This document shows, in pieces, positions 1 through 11,933 of a stretch of 31,650 nucleotides of DNA; within the stretch, counting starts at the first letter, position 1, and every line of letters begins with the position of its first letter. The stretch comes from Conidiobolus incongruus B7586 (Eukaryota > Entomophthoromycota > Entomophthoromycetes > Entomophthorales > Conidiobolaceae), in assembly GCA_000697335.1 (NCBI GenBank), contig JNEM01015626.1, positions 1 to 31,650 on the forward strand. The letters run 5' to 3'. The translations under genes were made by a program, and so were the position numbers. The notes under the pieces were generated by a model. That model was not told the DNA's origin. It saw only the letters and a program-made list of their open reading frames with translations, and did no database searches.

Positions 1-2040
1 CTAGTATATTCACCAGATTATGGCTTATATGATTATGATTATTTTAATTAATTAAAAATTTAGCTTATAAGTAATAAAATTTTTATAAAAAAAATAATAA
101 GTTTATAAAATATCAAATTTTAGTTTTTAATATAAAGAATAGTTTTTTAAATATTTAAAGTTTGTTAAATATATAGCAAAAAATTATAAATAATAAAAAA
201 AAGTTGATTTTAAAACTCAAAAAATTCTTATTATTCAAAATTTAAATAATATAAATATCATTAGTTAAAGCTAATTATCTATTAGTTTAATTTTTAAATT
301 ATCTATCTTTGAAGTTTAATATTATATTTTTAGCATTTTTTTATTTAACCTTAAAATTCAAAAATTACTAATTGCTAGTGAAAACACAATTATTAAATAT
401 ATTTATTAAAGAAGATATAATAGTATTACCATATAATTTATTAATCAATATATATTTATTTATATTTATTAACTTGCAAAAATAAGTCATAAAATTAAAA
501 ATATAAATATTTCTATTAATATCTTAATCAATTCTAATTTAAATAAATTTATATTATGTAATTAATATATATTTTTTATTTATAATATAATATATAAAGT
601 TAAATTTAATTAATTATTAATTGATATATTAAAATTAAAAATATCCCTAATATAAGTTATAAATTTATAAGTTTTAATATTGATAGAAAAATTAATATTT
701 AATATATCTATCTTTTGTTTTTTTTAACCTTTTTAAGTTTATAAGATATAAAATCAATTAACTTTTTATATTAAATAAAACTAATATTTTTTTAAACTTT
801 TTAAATATACTCTTAAAATAAATTTAAGTTTTTTATTAGAGGGAAAGCTTTAATTAGTTTTTTTAATTAATCTTAAAAAAAACTTAATTAGGTTAAATTT
901 AATAAATTAAGGAAGTTATTTTATAATAATTATTTTGTTATTTTTAAGCTATTTAATAATAAAATTTGTAATATAACAAAAGATATTATTTTATTAAAAA
1001 AATAATATTTAATTTATTTAACTTATATTGCTCAATAGGTTTTTTTCATTTATTATTTAAAAAATTTTAATATATCTTAATATTAACTCTTTTATTAACT
1101 TTATAAAGATATTTTATACTTAAAGATAATATATATCTTTAAATTATAATTAGCTTATCATTATATTTTTAAGTTATAATAATATAATAATTATATAGTA
1201 ATTGTTTATCTTATTTGAAATATTTAATTTTTTTATTAAATTTATTAAAATATATTTTTTTTATTAAATTAAATAACTTTAGTTAATATTAATTTAACTT
1301 TAGTATTGACATTTAAATTCTTATTTAATTATATAATAAGATTTTTTTAGTTAAAGGTGTTATTTCTTAAAATATAAGTGATATCTATTTTAATATAAAG
1401 CATATATAATAATATTAATATTAATTAATATTTTTTCATAGTTTTATAATTTTTGTTATATTTCTATAATAATATTATATTTACTTATATTAATTAATCT
1501 ATAAATATACTTTTCATCATATTTATTTATAATTTTAACATACTTATGTTTTAATTTAAATGTTTTTTAATATTGTTTTTATTAACCTTAATTATAATAA
1601 ATTAATTAATATTGATAATTCTAATAACTTTACAAGTTGATATATTTATATTATAAAGTTAATTAATATATAAATGAACTTTTTTAAAGAGAGATTTCAG
1701 CATTATAATATTAATTTTTAAATATTAACTTAATAGTTTTTAAATATATATAATATAACAAAAGAAAAAAAAGATATATATAAGTTTTGTTATTTATGCC
1801 CTTTTAACTTATAAACCTAAAAATTTATAACTCACTTTAATTAAATTTTAAGTTTAGATATATTAACTAATAGTTAATAAAATATAATCAAACATAGTTA
1901 GTTATAATCAATTAATATAGGTAAATTATATATTTCAATTTAAATTCATATAATTAAGAATTATTTAAGATATTAAATATAAAAGTAATTTTAATTTTAT
2001 AATTTACTTTTATAAGCTAGTATATTTAATATTAAATAAT
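1..2040. other. Gene-free, CpA/TpG-depleted AT-rich tract
   Basis: No reading frame, RNA gene or recognisable element is visible. The stretch is almost all A and T and very rich in TpA. A hand count over 661-1200 gives about five CA and five TG dinucleotides, against roughly twenty of each in a similar length around 4261-4680. The change occurs near 2040, where CA and TG become common again. This is what heavily C-to-T mutated repeat DNA (RIP-like) looks like. The parent element is no longer recognisable, and an AT-rich spacer with its own bias is the alternative. Confidence 0.55.
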
Positions 2041-2752
2041 TTATAAATAATAACCAATTATTTTGCAAAATTTCTAAATCTAACAATGATTAAACTTGAT
2101 TGCAAATAAAATAAAATGTTATCATATTAGAAAATATTATTGAATGTTTATTAATAGGCAGGTTATATCTACAGATTCTAAGAATACTTAATTAATAAGT
2201 CAATTTATAACAAAATCAATTAAATATTATTATTTAAATTCAATCAAATTTATAAAGCAAAAGAAAAATTATCCAAATTATTATTAAATTTGATGATTAT
2301 TTAATATAATCAAACATAATAGCATATTTATTCGATTAATTCAAATCATGAAGATATTTAAAGCATATTATAATATGAATTAATAGTATAGAGTTTTATT
2401 TTTAAAATAAGATCTTTAGAATGTAATTTATAATAGTAAAATAACAAAATGAAAGATTTATTATAAGCTTCAATTATATAGAATAAAAACCATTAATAAT
2501 TTTGATTTATTGAATAAAATATGTCAATAACATACTAATAAACTAAAAATTTTTGTTATTAGTTCAACTCAATTAAATTATAACCTTATAGCACTGAATA
2601 AATCAAATTATTAAAATATTTATTTATATTATCAAAAGTTGTAAAATTTTTTTAATAGCAAAATTGAAGTTTATTATAAATAAAAGATATTGATTTATCT
2701 ATAAAAAATATAATATGATCATTATTAAATTATGTAAAATTATTTCCTAATT
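2041..2752. other. AT-rich spacer, nothing recognised
   Basis: Spacer with ordinary CA/TG content on the 3' side of the small secreted-protein gene. No open frame, tRNA or repeat was recognised. Confidence 0.5.
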
Positions 2753-3001
2753 TCAATTATTACGGAAATAGGACATTGGAAGATTAAAGAAAGCAGGACC
2801 TGTAGCTGCACTGGCAGCATCTTCTGCCAAAGCAGCTTCAGATATATTGGAAGTAGTTTCTGTGTTTTTTGATGATACGTTACTAACCGATGATGATGTC
2901 AATAGAGAAGAATCTGAATTAGTATTAGGCCCTTGTACTGGAATAGAAGTAACTAAACAAGTGTAAAAAATTGTTGAAATGATAAATTTGCTAAAAACCA
3001 T
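2753..3001 (-). CDS. Small secreted Ser/Thr-rich protein, hypothetical
   Basis: An 82-residue single-exon frame starting at 3001 and ending in TGA. Residues 1-24 look like a signal peptide: a short basic start (MVFSK), a hydrophobic core (FIISTIFYTCLV) and small residues near a possible cut site (TSIPVQG). The mature part is rich in Ser, Thr, Asn and Ala and has several N-glycosylation-type sequons (NVS, NIS). It then ends in an aromatic tail (FFNLPMSYFRNN). It lacks a Cys pattern, so it is not a classic Cys-rich effector. Its base composition is clearly higher in G+C than the flanking DNA, which supports real coding. I recognise no family. A secreted or cell-wall role is inferred from the signal peptide only. 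It could also be an exon of a larger gene, but I see no convincing partner exon. Confidence 0.55.
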   Translation of the reverse strand: MVFSKFIISTIFYTCLVTSIPVQGPNTNSDSSLLTSSSVSNVSSKNTETTSNISEAALAEDAASAATGPAFFNLPMSYFRNN

Positions 3002-5822
3002 GTTACTAAATCAAATTAATAGTAAAATATAAATTTTATAAGATTAAATCAATTGTACAATTTGATATTTATATTAAAATAATAACTATATGATTTAATT
3101 AATATTTGAAATTTCCTATTCGGAAATTAATTCAATTTTATTGCCTACGTTTAATTTGCATCCTAAAATTTCAAACTTTTAGTGATTAATATTTTGTAAT
3201 TTATTAAGTCATCAGTTTAAAAAGAAAATTATTTTAAGTTATATATGTTGAATAGCTATATTAATTATCATAATATTTCGGAATATATTCAATTTGATAT
3301 TATTATTATTATTATTATAAAAAAAAATTAGTATCAATCTTGTAATAAGTGACACAAAACCTAAATTACCTCATATATTAAATTAATAATATTTACAATA
3401 GCATATAAGTTGATTATTTTCTAAAAATATAAACAACTTTAATCTTTAAATAGTCCTATCTCAAAGGATTTTATTCAAATATATTCTATATTATGTTTCA
3501 TTTAAAATTATCTTCTTTAAATCTGATATTTTAGATAAATATTATTAATTTCAATTTGAAAATTACCTTTTATTAACAATGATATTTCATGGTATGCATT
3601 ATTTTCAAATTTCAAATATTATTCAATTAATATGATAAACTAGATAATTTTTCAAAGTTACAATTTAACAATATATATATATGAAATTCATTGTTTAATA
3701 TTCTAGATTCACAAATAAATCGAATATTAGGCTAAAATTTATTTGTTAGACTATAAAACTGTCTGTTTTTAATATAATGAGTTAATTTTATTGAATATCT
3801 AAAATCAAGTATATCGAATATATAAATAATTTGATTTCAATACCCAATTATTTCATCAATTATCCAATTCTAAGCATTTTCATTATATTTGACTAATTTC
3901 TTAACTAAATAAAATTTTTTTTATATATCAATAATTATGATAACATAAAATATAATATACGATTTAAACCATACCAAGAAATATCACTGAGTTAACTATG
4001 AAAGAATTTATAAAATCTTAAAAACTTAATTATATATATAATAGCTTTAAATCTCAATATGATTTACAAATATGATGATATCATATAAATTAATTTATAA
4101 ATATATGATATTAAATAAAAATTTCAAATATTTACAATTGTATAAGTTAAGACTATATATCATTCTTATTTGAATATTGAAATAGATAAAATCTATAAAT
4201 TTTTTATTTTATATTTTTGATAATTAATATTTATTAAAATAATATATGATATTTATTTATTAAATCAACTCTTATTAAATGAAAACTGATCAAATTTCAA
4301 CTCAACCATTTAATATGATGAATATTTCTAGAAATATAGCACTATTATGATACTATATAAAATTGTTGATATTCACAAAAAATTGGTATAATTTATATAT
4401 TAATAGCTAAAATTATATTATTATATTAAATTTTTGATAATCGTGAAAATATTACATTTTGAATTTAGTGCACTAAAATTTATCAAATTTCCAAAATATA
4501 TTAATGTTATAGGTGATAGATAGAATTTATTGATTATTTTTAAAGATAGCAAAAAGAATGAACATAATATATTTTATAGTTGGATAACCGTAACCTTTAA
4601 TTTTACTATAATATCGGTTCAAATATACACATTACTAAATATCATGATAAGTTTTTAACTCTATTAATGTCATATTTAGTAAATGGAGAAAGTATTTGCA
4701 ATTCTACTATATTTATATTATTATAATTAATCAAATATTAGAAAGAATTATGGCAATTATATTCACGTATTTCTATTTCATTTTAATATATATATATGTA
4801 TTTAAGTAAAATTATTAGATGTTTTTAAAATAATTTATTGCAAATTATATATAAACAGTTATAATCAAAGATATCCAAATAATTTAAAAAATGACAAAAA
4901 TAAGCTATGGATAAATTTTAATAAATTAATTATTCAATTTCATATATATTATATGATAAAAGAAAGGTCAGAATTGATTTAATAATTTATATAGCCTTCA
5001 AATATTAGACAGAAGTTAAATTTTCAAACAAATAAAGGATTTTTGGTGATATGAAAAGATTTCAACTTTGAATTTTAATCTACTATAATATTGATATTAG
5101 ATATATTATAACTAATTTTTATTTCAAAATATTGAAATTTAAACATTGATTAATGTATTTCATAGCGTCTAAACTTAGTGTAAATTTGATTATTTATATA
5201 ATAGATTTTGAATTTGGTAATATTTACTTACAGATATCAATACATTTTAATACTATATTATTGATCAAAAATGATAAGAATCAATATGTTATATCTTTAT
5301 TAATAAAGATAAAATTTAACTCTAATGTATATATTATTCAAATATTCTATTATCGTATATTATCTGGTTAATAAGTTTTAATCTATATTTTTGAAATACT
5401 TAGAATATATCATACGGAATAAGTATCAATTAATTTTCAAATGAAATATATATTATTATTTACAAACTCAAAACTTAGACTGAATTAATCAAATGAAGTA
5501 GCATTATTCAGATATATTATTTGGTAAAAATATTGATTAATAAGGTTATAAAGCTTTTTTTGATATTAACAAAAATTCAATTTAAACCTAATAATTTATG
5601 AATAATTTACCCATTTATTCAAATTTTGTATGATTGAAAAATTCAATATAATTTGTATTAAAATTAAATTTTGTTAACTTATTAAACAGCTATGGTAGTT
5701 TATTTATTTATCTATTATAAATACAGTGAACTAAATATTAACTGGTTACTGTAGTTTTATTTATCTAGCTTTTTGACAATATTTTTAATTGCTTTAATAT
5801 ACTTTGATTGGATTATATTACT
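3002..5822. other. AT-rich spacer, no gene seen
   Basis: About 2.8 kb of AT-rich DNA. It includes a short (ATT)n run near 3300-3320 and short TA runs. The only longer open frame (5153-5371) has a composition typical of random AT-rich sequence. No tRNA or repeat was recognised. Confidence 0.5.
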
Positions 5823-5922
5823 GCAAGATAATGGTGTGAAAAATATCCAATCAAAAATGATGAGAGGATTGATGTGTTAATATTGATGTCATCGGCTAAG
5901 ATAATTTGGAATTGTATAAATA
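5823..5922 (+). promoter_or_regulatory. Likely promoter of the BLI-3-like gene (GATA motifs, CCAAT, TATA)
   Basis: Upstream of the ATG at 6027 lie a TATA box TATAAATA (5915-5922, about 105 bp upstream), a CCAAT box (5847-5851), and two AGATAA motifs on the + strand (5826-5831 and 5899-5904). A CRE-like TGATGTCATC lies at 5884-5893. TATA position and spacing suit a Pol II promoter. GATA-type motifs are what WC-2-like GATA factors bind, and such a factor is encoded at 19379-20339. Light control is inference, because GATA motifs occur often by chance in AT-rich DNA. Confidence 0.5.
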
Positions 5923-6026
5923 GCTCATCAAACCCTATTTTCAAATTTCAAATTCAATATTTTAATCTTATAATTATTAAGCATAATAATTAAGTTTTAA
6001 ATACTATAGCTAAAGTAATTTTCAAT

Positions 6027-7060
6027 ATGTCAGAACCTTATTTAGAAACAGAAGAAGCTAGTCCTATTTCTTTAAAATTACAGTTGGAAAAGGTTTACGA
6101 ATTTGTTGATAGCAGTAAAGTAATTAGAGTTTTTAAATAAGAAGCAATTAAAAACTAATAATTTCAAAAGCTTGTATTCTTGACTTATATGAATAGTGAA
6201 GGGCATATTAAAACCAAGACAGTTCCGATTTACAAAAGATTCAATGGGATCGATTTATGGTAATTGATAAATTTAATTTTAAATACAATGCTAATATTAT
6301 TCAGGCTATTTACCTCAAAAGAAAATTTTAACTTGGATAATGTAAAATAATGATTAAATCTTATTTAAATTACCCATTAATATAATTTGGGCTTTAGATT
6401 AATAATAAAACTTTGAGCGTGACTTTTGTTAATGAATGTACTGGTGAATGGATTACTTATAATGGTACTGCTGTTTTGGAATCAGACTTCGATACTATTC
6501 AATCGATTTTAAAAAATCAATTTCAAGTAATATTTTAAATCAAATTATTAAAATTTAAAAAATACTTATATCCATAATATAGAAAGCTGTATACAATACA
6601 ACCAATCAAATCCTTTATTATTGGACTAAAGCCTATAATAATATATATCAATTTACCCAACAAACACTAAATAAACTCTCATTCAACGATACATCCGATG
6701 AACCTAAACAGAAGCCTACTGCAGCTGAATCAACTCCAGTCCCAGTCCCTAGTCAATTACTTTTATTGAAATTTCAGTCAATGTCCATTCAAACTAATTT
6801 TGTCGAACCAAAATTAATTAATAGAATTTATCAATCAGCTAAAGGTATATAATAATATTAATATTTTCATCAAAAGCTTTACTAATTTAATTTTAGGATC
6901 TTTAATAGGTGAGAATACTAAGGTAGCTACATTGTTAATCAGGTTTGATACTCAGTATATCTAATTTTAATTTTAGATTATGGCTATTGGTGAATTGACC
7001 CCTAATCAATTGGATTTGGCACGACAAATTGAAACCCCTTTGATCAAATCCAAATTATAA
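6027..7060 (+). CDS. bli-3: BLI-3-like flavin split-barrel (PNPOx-like, general stress) protein
   Basis: Seven exons: 6027-6119, 6171-6259, 6305-6341, 6398-6526, 6583-6844, 6897-6922, 6977-7060. They give 720 nt and 239 aa. Introns are 45-56 bp with GTAAK/GTATA/GTAGC donors and CTAAT-like branch sites. Residues ~20-120 follow the FMN-binding split barrel of fungal blue-light-inducible BLI-3 and bacterial general stress protein 26 (KLVFLTYMNSEG, IDLWLFTSKENF, LSVTFVNECTGEW, YNGTAVLESD). The C-terminus keeps the family ending (AKGSLIGENTK, IGELTPNQLDLAR). Homologues bind flavin; the reaction is not well defined, and stress or light roles are known for relatives. The intron 6 donor was chosen because it joins GENTK to IMAIGELT as in the family. 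The gene converges on ADE1, with stops 107 bp apart. Family is fairly sure; the exact 3' exon is less so. Confidence 0.75.
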
Positions 7061-7166
7061 AAATAAATTGATTAACCTACGTTTCATTCAAGTTAATTCA
7101 TCCCGTATTTGGAATAATACTTCAGCTAGAACTGTAGTAAAATTTATCTATCAAATTTATTAAATT

Positions 7167-8414
7167 TTATAACTGAGGCTTTGAACCAGTTAATTTTTCA
7201 TAAACTTCGATGTATTTTTGTAAGGTCTGCTCGACGACATAATCAGGTAAAGTAACCTTTTGCTCTAAATTGCTCTTATCAATATCAATGGATTCCAAAT
7301 AATTTCTGACAATTTGCTTATCATAACTAAAAAATTAAATTAAATTAACTATTATATATTAAGTTATTTTTTTGTTTGAAATCATACCTATTTTGACTAG
7401 TTCCAGGGGTATATGAATCTAGAGGCCAAAATCTTGAAGAATCGGGAGTTAAAACTTCGTCAGCCAGGTGTAAAACACCATTGGAGTCAACACCAAATTC
7501 GAATTTGGTATCAGCAATGATAATTCCTTTGCTACGAGCATATTCAGCAGTCTAAATATTAATTGATTATAATTATATTCAAAATATACGAAATAAATAT
7601 TAATTACTTTAGTATAAATCTTTAAAGCAGCTTCTTCAAGAGCTTTAGCTTTTTCTTCCCCCACAATTTCAGCAACTATAATTATTACAATTAATAAATA
7701 ATGATAAAAACAACCTAGTTGAAAATACCTTTGCTAGGATGGATATTTTCATCTAAAAGTAGTTGATTTAGAAAAGTATAGTATATGTATTTTAGTTGAA
7801 TATTACCATGTTCTCCAATTTCAGCCTTAGTACTTGGAGTGAAGAGAGGGGCATCTAATTGATCAGATTCTCTAAGACCGGCTTTTAAAGGAATATCACA
7901 AATAGTTCCCTTGGCTTTGTATTCCTTCCAACCAGAACCTAGTAACATTGATCTGAGTTTAGTAAAAAAGTAGTCAAGTGTATCCACTCGTGTTACCTGA
8001 AATATAACCTCTGACAATAGCTTCAATAGGCAAAATATTAAGATTTTTAATTAATAAAGAGCGTCCTTCTAATTGATCGCGATATTGCTGAACTTTAGCA
8101 GGCATTTTGTTGATATCGTGAGTGATCAAATGATTTGGTAAAACATCTTTCAAAAATTCGAACCAAAAGACACTTAATTGAGTTAATACTTTTCCTTTGT
8201 TCAAGATACCCTGATTCGAGTGAAAATGAGCATTAAATAATATTAGACTTGATTTGTATTAAATTACATTTTCCAAGATAATATCAAAAGCACTAATTCT
8301 GTCAGTGGCAACTAATAATAATTGATTTTCGTCAATTCTATAAATATCTCTGACCTTACCACGACCGAGTAATTCCAAATCTGGGCAGTTGGAAGTTAAT
8401 ACTAAAGAACTCAT
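7167..8414 (-). CDS. ADE1: SAICAR synthetase (phosphoribosylaminoimidazole-succinocarboxamide synthase)
   Basis: Seven exons on the minus strand: 8268-8414, 7997-8210, 7807-7938, 7729-7752, 7608-7675, 7388-7551, 7167-7326. They give 909 nt and 302 aa, against 306 for yeast Ade1. The enzyme joins CAIR and aspartate using ATP in de novo purine synthesis in the cytosol. Family motifs run in order: the N-terminal nucleotide-binding [35 protein letters not shown] spanning intron 2, [16 protein letters not shown] spanning intron 3, [12 protein letters not shown], and [15 protein letters not shown]. Exon 4 is a 24-nt micro-exon encoding the end of the DENIHPSK segment. All introns are 53-61 bp. This is the fungal/bacterial monofunctional form, not the animal fusion to AIR carboxylase. 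The start is the first Met and matches the family's length. Confidence 0.95.
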
Positions 8415-9338
8415 CGTATTATTGATAAACTATTTTAAATTACAGTTAATGTAAATTTACATTAAGATTAATTCATAAAGTCGCTATACATTTATGCTTT
8501 GACTTTGTTCTGGTTTATGGGTTAGAAGAATTACATAAATTTTTTAAACTGTGGTAATATAAATTATTAGAGAGTGAATTATGTAAGTGTAAAAATACTC
8601 ATATTTCATCATTGATCTTACATTTAGTAAATCAATTTACCATATATTAAATGTGAATAAAGTATGGAACTACTTTGATTACAAAATTATAATGGTTGAT
8701 ACGATTAACTATAATTATATTTTCAAATATTTTCAATTAGTTAGTATTTCTAACTTGACTAATTTTTTTAGAATTAAATGATTTAAACTATAATATTAAT
8801 TAATTTCAAATTAATCTGATATCAATTGTTTTAATATTATATTAAAAAATAATCAATAGCACCAATATATCATGTTTATTTATAATAAATTATCAAATCT
8901 TTATTTGTATTTGAATTTTATATATCCTATATTTTACAGTGAAATTGAAGATTTAAATTTGATTAAACGAGGTCGAATTTTTCATTTAAAAATACTCCTT
9001 TAATTATAATAATACTTGTAAAATATCAATGTATATAGAAATAAAATTAATAATAGCTTCTAATTATTATTATTATATATTTGAATATACTGAAGCATCA
9101 AATTTTAATAATTCAATTGGAAACTGATATTTTTGAACAAAATTAAAACAAGTTAAAACTTTCGTCCCATAAATAAAATTGTTAAATTGGTAAAATATAG
9201 AATTAGTTATCTGTGATGTGTAATGTTATTCAAATACTTAAAAAAATAATTTAATTCAATTGATCTTTATTAAATAATAATTTAATTACTTTTTAAATAA
9301 TTTATTAAATATATAAAAATAATTCGAATTGTATCAAA
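8415..9338. other. Divergent intergenic region ADE1/RPB7
   Basis: About 920 bp between divergent genes. It must hold both promoters, but no element stands out from the AT-rich background. Confidence 0.5.
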
Positions 9339-10122
9339 ATGTTTTTCTTAGTAAGATTAATGTTAATTCATTACTAAAATTCAAATACTTATATTCTATT
9401 AAAGAAAGATATGACTCACACCATCCAGTTACCTCCATCTTATTTTGGACCTGGAATTAGAAAGTTTGTAGAACAAAAATTACATAAGGACGTTGAAGGA
9501 ACTTGTTCTGATCAATATGGTTATATTATATCTGTGGTCTCTATTTCTAAAGTAAGTCAAGGCAAATTAATTCCAGGAGCTGGCCAAGCTGAGTACACTG
9601 TAAACTACTCTGCCGTCGTTCTAAAGCCATTTAAAGGCGAGGTTTTAGATGCTATCGTTATTTCAATTACTAAGGTATTATTCATTTCAAATGATCAACA
9701 AGTTTTTTTTCTAATGTTTTTTTTTAACTAGACTGGTTTCTTTGCTGAAATGGGTCCTCTAAAAATTTTCGTATCATTATCTGTAATATAATTTTCTTCA
9801 ATGATTGTAATGACTTAAAATTAAATCGTTTTTAGAATATTCCTGAAGAATTAGAATATAATGCTGAATCTTCTTCATTCCAATCTGAAGATCAGGTAAA
9901 CATATTTATAATTTATTGAACTCGTATTTTATACTTAGGCATTTATAATAGATAATTGAAAACGGATCTCCAGTTCGTCTTAAAATTTTAGGTATTAGAA
10001 CAGATGCTACAGAATTGGTAAATTAATGATTTTATTCTATTTTATTACAATATTAAATTAAACTTTTTTAGTATATTATTGGAACTATCAAAGAAGATTA
10101 TTTGGGTGCTATTTCATTCTAA
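9339..10122 (+). CDS. RPB7: RNA polymerase II subunit Rpb7
   Basis: Six exons: 9339-9350, 9405-9674, 9732-9782, 9836-9895, 9952-10017, 10072-10122. They give 510 nt and 169 aa, against 171 in yeast. Exon 1 is only 12 nt (MFFL). Splicing it to KDMTHTIQL restores the family N-terminus, so the Met at 9411 is internal and not the start. Residues ~1-80 form the tip (RNP-like) domain: PPSYFGPGIRKFV, LHKDVEGTCSDQYGYII and VVLKPFKGEVLDAIV. The rest is the OB-fold S1 domain (GFFAEMGPLKIFVS, SPVRLKILG), ending in the conserved GTIKEDYLGAISF. Rpb7 pairs with Rpb4 in the stalk of Pol II, which contacts nascent RNA and acts in initiation and mRNA decay. Introns are 53-57 bp. Confidence 0.95.
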
Positions 10123-11255
10123 TAGGATAAGGATTTTAAAAAAATGAATCTGCATTTATACTTTGAAATTCATTTCTCACTCTAATTCAATTTTTTAAGT
10201 ATTTATTAGTAAATATTGTGATTTTCAATAAATTGGTTGTAATTTTATTTAACTTTATTATGTATTAAAATTAATTCCCTACTAATGCTTGCTCGAATTA
10301 TACATCTATTCAAAATCCCTCCTGTATAGATAAATATGAAATTTAAATTGAATAATAATATACTCAATTATAGCGAACATTCAAATCCAATCTATATTAT
10401 AATTAATCTAATCCCAGTTACTCATTCAATTACTTATTACTCAACATTTGTTTTTATTTTTCAAATATCGATTATTTTTATCTAAATTTACCAGTATTTG
10501 TAATTTGTTAATCACTCAATCATATAAATTGTATTAAACTTAAACTTGTGAGATTCAAAATTAATTCCAATGGTTGGTTATCATTTATAAACTCCAATTA
10601 AATCAATATGAAGTACTAATAATCACATCAACTGTAATTCAGTTTACTGATCGACTATTACTTTTAACTAGACTACTAAAGAAATGATTACAAGAAGAGG
10701 TGCTCATTTTACTTTTAATCCATTTAGTAATTTTCTATATTAAGACTCATTAGATATTATAATTAATGGTTGCTATAATTGTTGGAGTCAATCAAAAAGT
10801 TAAAAACATTAATTGATATTAATATTAAATACTATGCCCCTTCATTCAATCATTTTGTTGGTGGTCCTATTAAAAATGATCTCGAAATTTTAATAAGGAA
10901 AATTAAACAAATTATAATATTTCTTTTTATATAATGATTATATTATATAGTCATAATATAGCTATTATTTAGGGATTGGATTTGAGATTGAATCTTTATG
11001 AATGGATAAAAATTAATTCATAATTGAATTTAAAGTGGAATATCAAATATAAAATGAAAGTAAATCAAGGCTTGCTAAAAAAGAATTATAATGTTGAATA
11101 GACAAATGGATCTGCTTTAAATAGAATGTAATAATATGCATCTCTGTAATATGATCGAAATTGATCAAAAAATTTAGTAAATAGAGAGATGGTGAAAAAG
11201 AATTATAACATGAAAAATTTAATATTGAATGGTAGAGATCTGACTTGAATTATAT
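10123..11255. other. Spacer between RPB7 and tRNA-Ile, no gene seen
   Basis: AT-rich spacer with no open frame of note. It contains RPB7 3' flanking sequence and the region downstream of tRNA-Ile. Confidence 0.5.
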
Positions 11256-11261
11256 AAAAAA
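11256..11261 (-). terminator. Pol III oligo-T terminator of tRNA-Ile
   Basis: A run of six T on the minus strand, 22 nt past the 3' end of tRNA-Ile. It is the first run of four or more T after the gene, as Pol III termination needs. Confidence 0.6.
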
Positions 11262-11283
11262 TGAGCTGTAATATACTAATCAA

Positions 11284-11357
11284 TGCTCCCAACAGGGATC
11301 GAACCTGTGACCTTGGCGTTATTAGCACCACGCTCTAACCAACTGAGCTATGGGAGC
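11284..11357 (-). tRNA. tRNA-Ile (anticodon AAU)
   Basis: A 74-nt gene with a complete cloverleaf. The acceptor stem GCTCCCA/TGGGAGC is fully paired with discriminator A. The D stem is GCTC/GAGC with loop AGTTGGTTA. The anticodon stem is TGGTG/CGCCA with loop CTAATAA, which puts AAT at 34-36 (read as IAU after editing). The T stem is ACAGG/CCTGT with loop TTCGATC. There is no intron and CCA is not encoded. Box A and box B are intact, so it should be functional. Retroelement LTRs begin 10 bp upstream of its 5' end. Confidence 0.97.
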
Positions 11358-11367
11358 TTTTGGATCA

Positions 11368-11928
11368 TGTCGCGGTTATTAGCTCTTTGAGCGTCATCGA
11401 TGATACTGACATAGCCATTGTGTAAGCCAGATTGTGAATCATTGTGCCTACAAACTGAGGTAGACTGCCGATGATCAGTTCCCTGGCTATCCGACCATGA
11501 TTACTGTTGAATGGGGCATTAAAGAGGGCGACTAAATCAGCAGTAGTAGTGGCAGTGTGAGGATTTGACATACTAAGAAGGAAAAATCACAGAATATCAA
11601 TAGGAATGGATGCAGACAGATAATAGAATATGTCTCAAGTGAAGCTATAGGTGGCCCCTTGAGTATGTTTGAGAACAGGTTTTTTAGTAGGAAATTAAGG
11701 TTTATTTGTAGAGTAGAATAGGAAGTCCCTTTTTGGACTGAGTGGAAAGTGTTGGCATAAATAGGCTATCACGGATGAATAGTGTGGTCATGTAGATATT
11801 GTGATATCAAGGGTTTAGTGCCTTATTCACAACTGGTTGAGATTATTTATATGACTTAATTGGGATGATCGGTGATTTGGTAGTGATATTGGGTGAGAAA
11901 AGGTATTCATTAGATAACACGTGTCACG
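11368..11928 (-). mobile_element. Solo LTR B, Ty3/Gypsy-like, next to tRNA-Ile
   Basis: A fossil solo LTR of about 561 bp in the same direction as tRNA-Ile, with its 3' end 10 bp from the mature tRNA 5' end. It is homologous to copies A and C along its length. It shares their 5' block (TATCTAAT...ATACCTTTTCTC), a T-rich Pol II leader region and the same internal start of a Gag-like frame (11365-11571). The flanks are direct copies of GATCA (11363-11367 and 11929-11933), a 5-bp target duplication. It lies in tandem with copy A. No internal region is left. Because it split the flank of A, it is younger than A. Confidence 0.85.
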
Positions 11929-11933
11929 GATCA

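Noticed and set aside
5153-5371. Open frame of 72 codons on the + strand
   Set aside because: Composition is that of random AT-rich DNA (Ile, Asn, Tyr, Phe, Leu), with no domain, no better GC than its flanks and no sign of splicing partners.
9411-9731. RPB7 start at 9411 and end at 9731
   Set aside because: This frame lacks the conserved MFFLKD start and runs into intron 2. The spliced model restores the whole family sequence.
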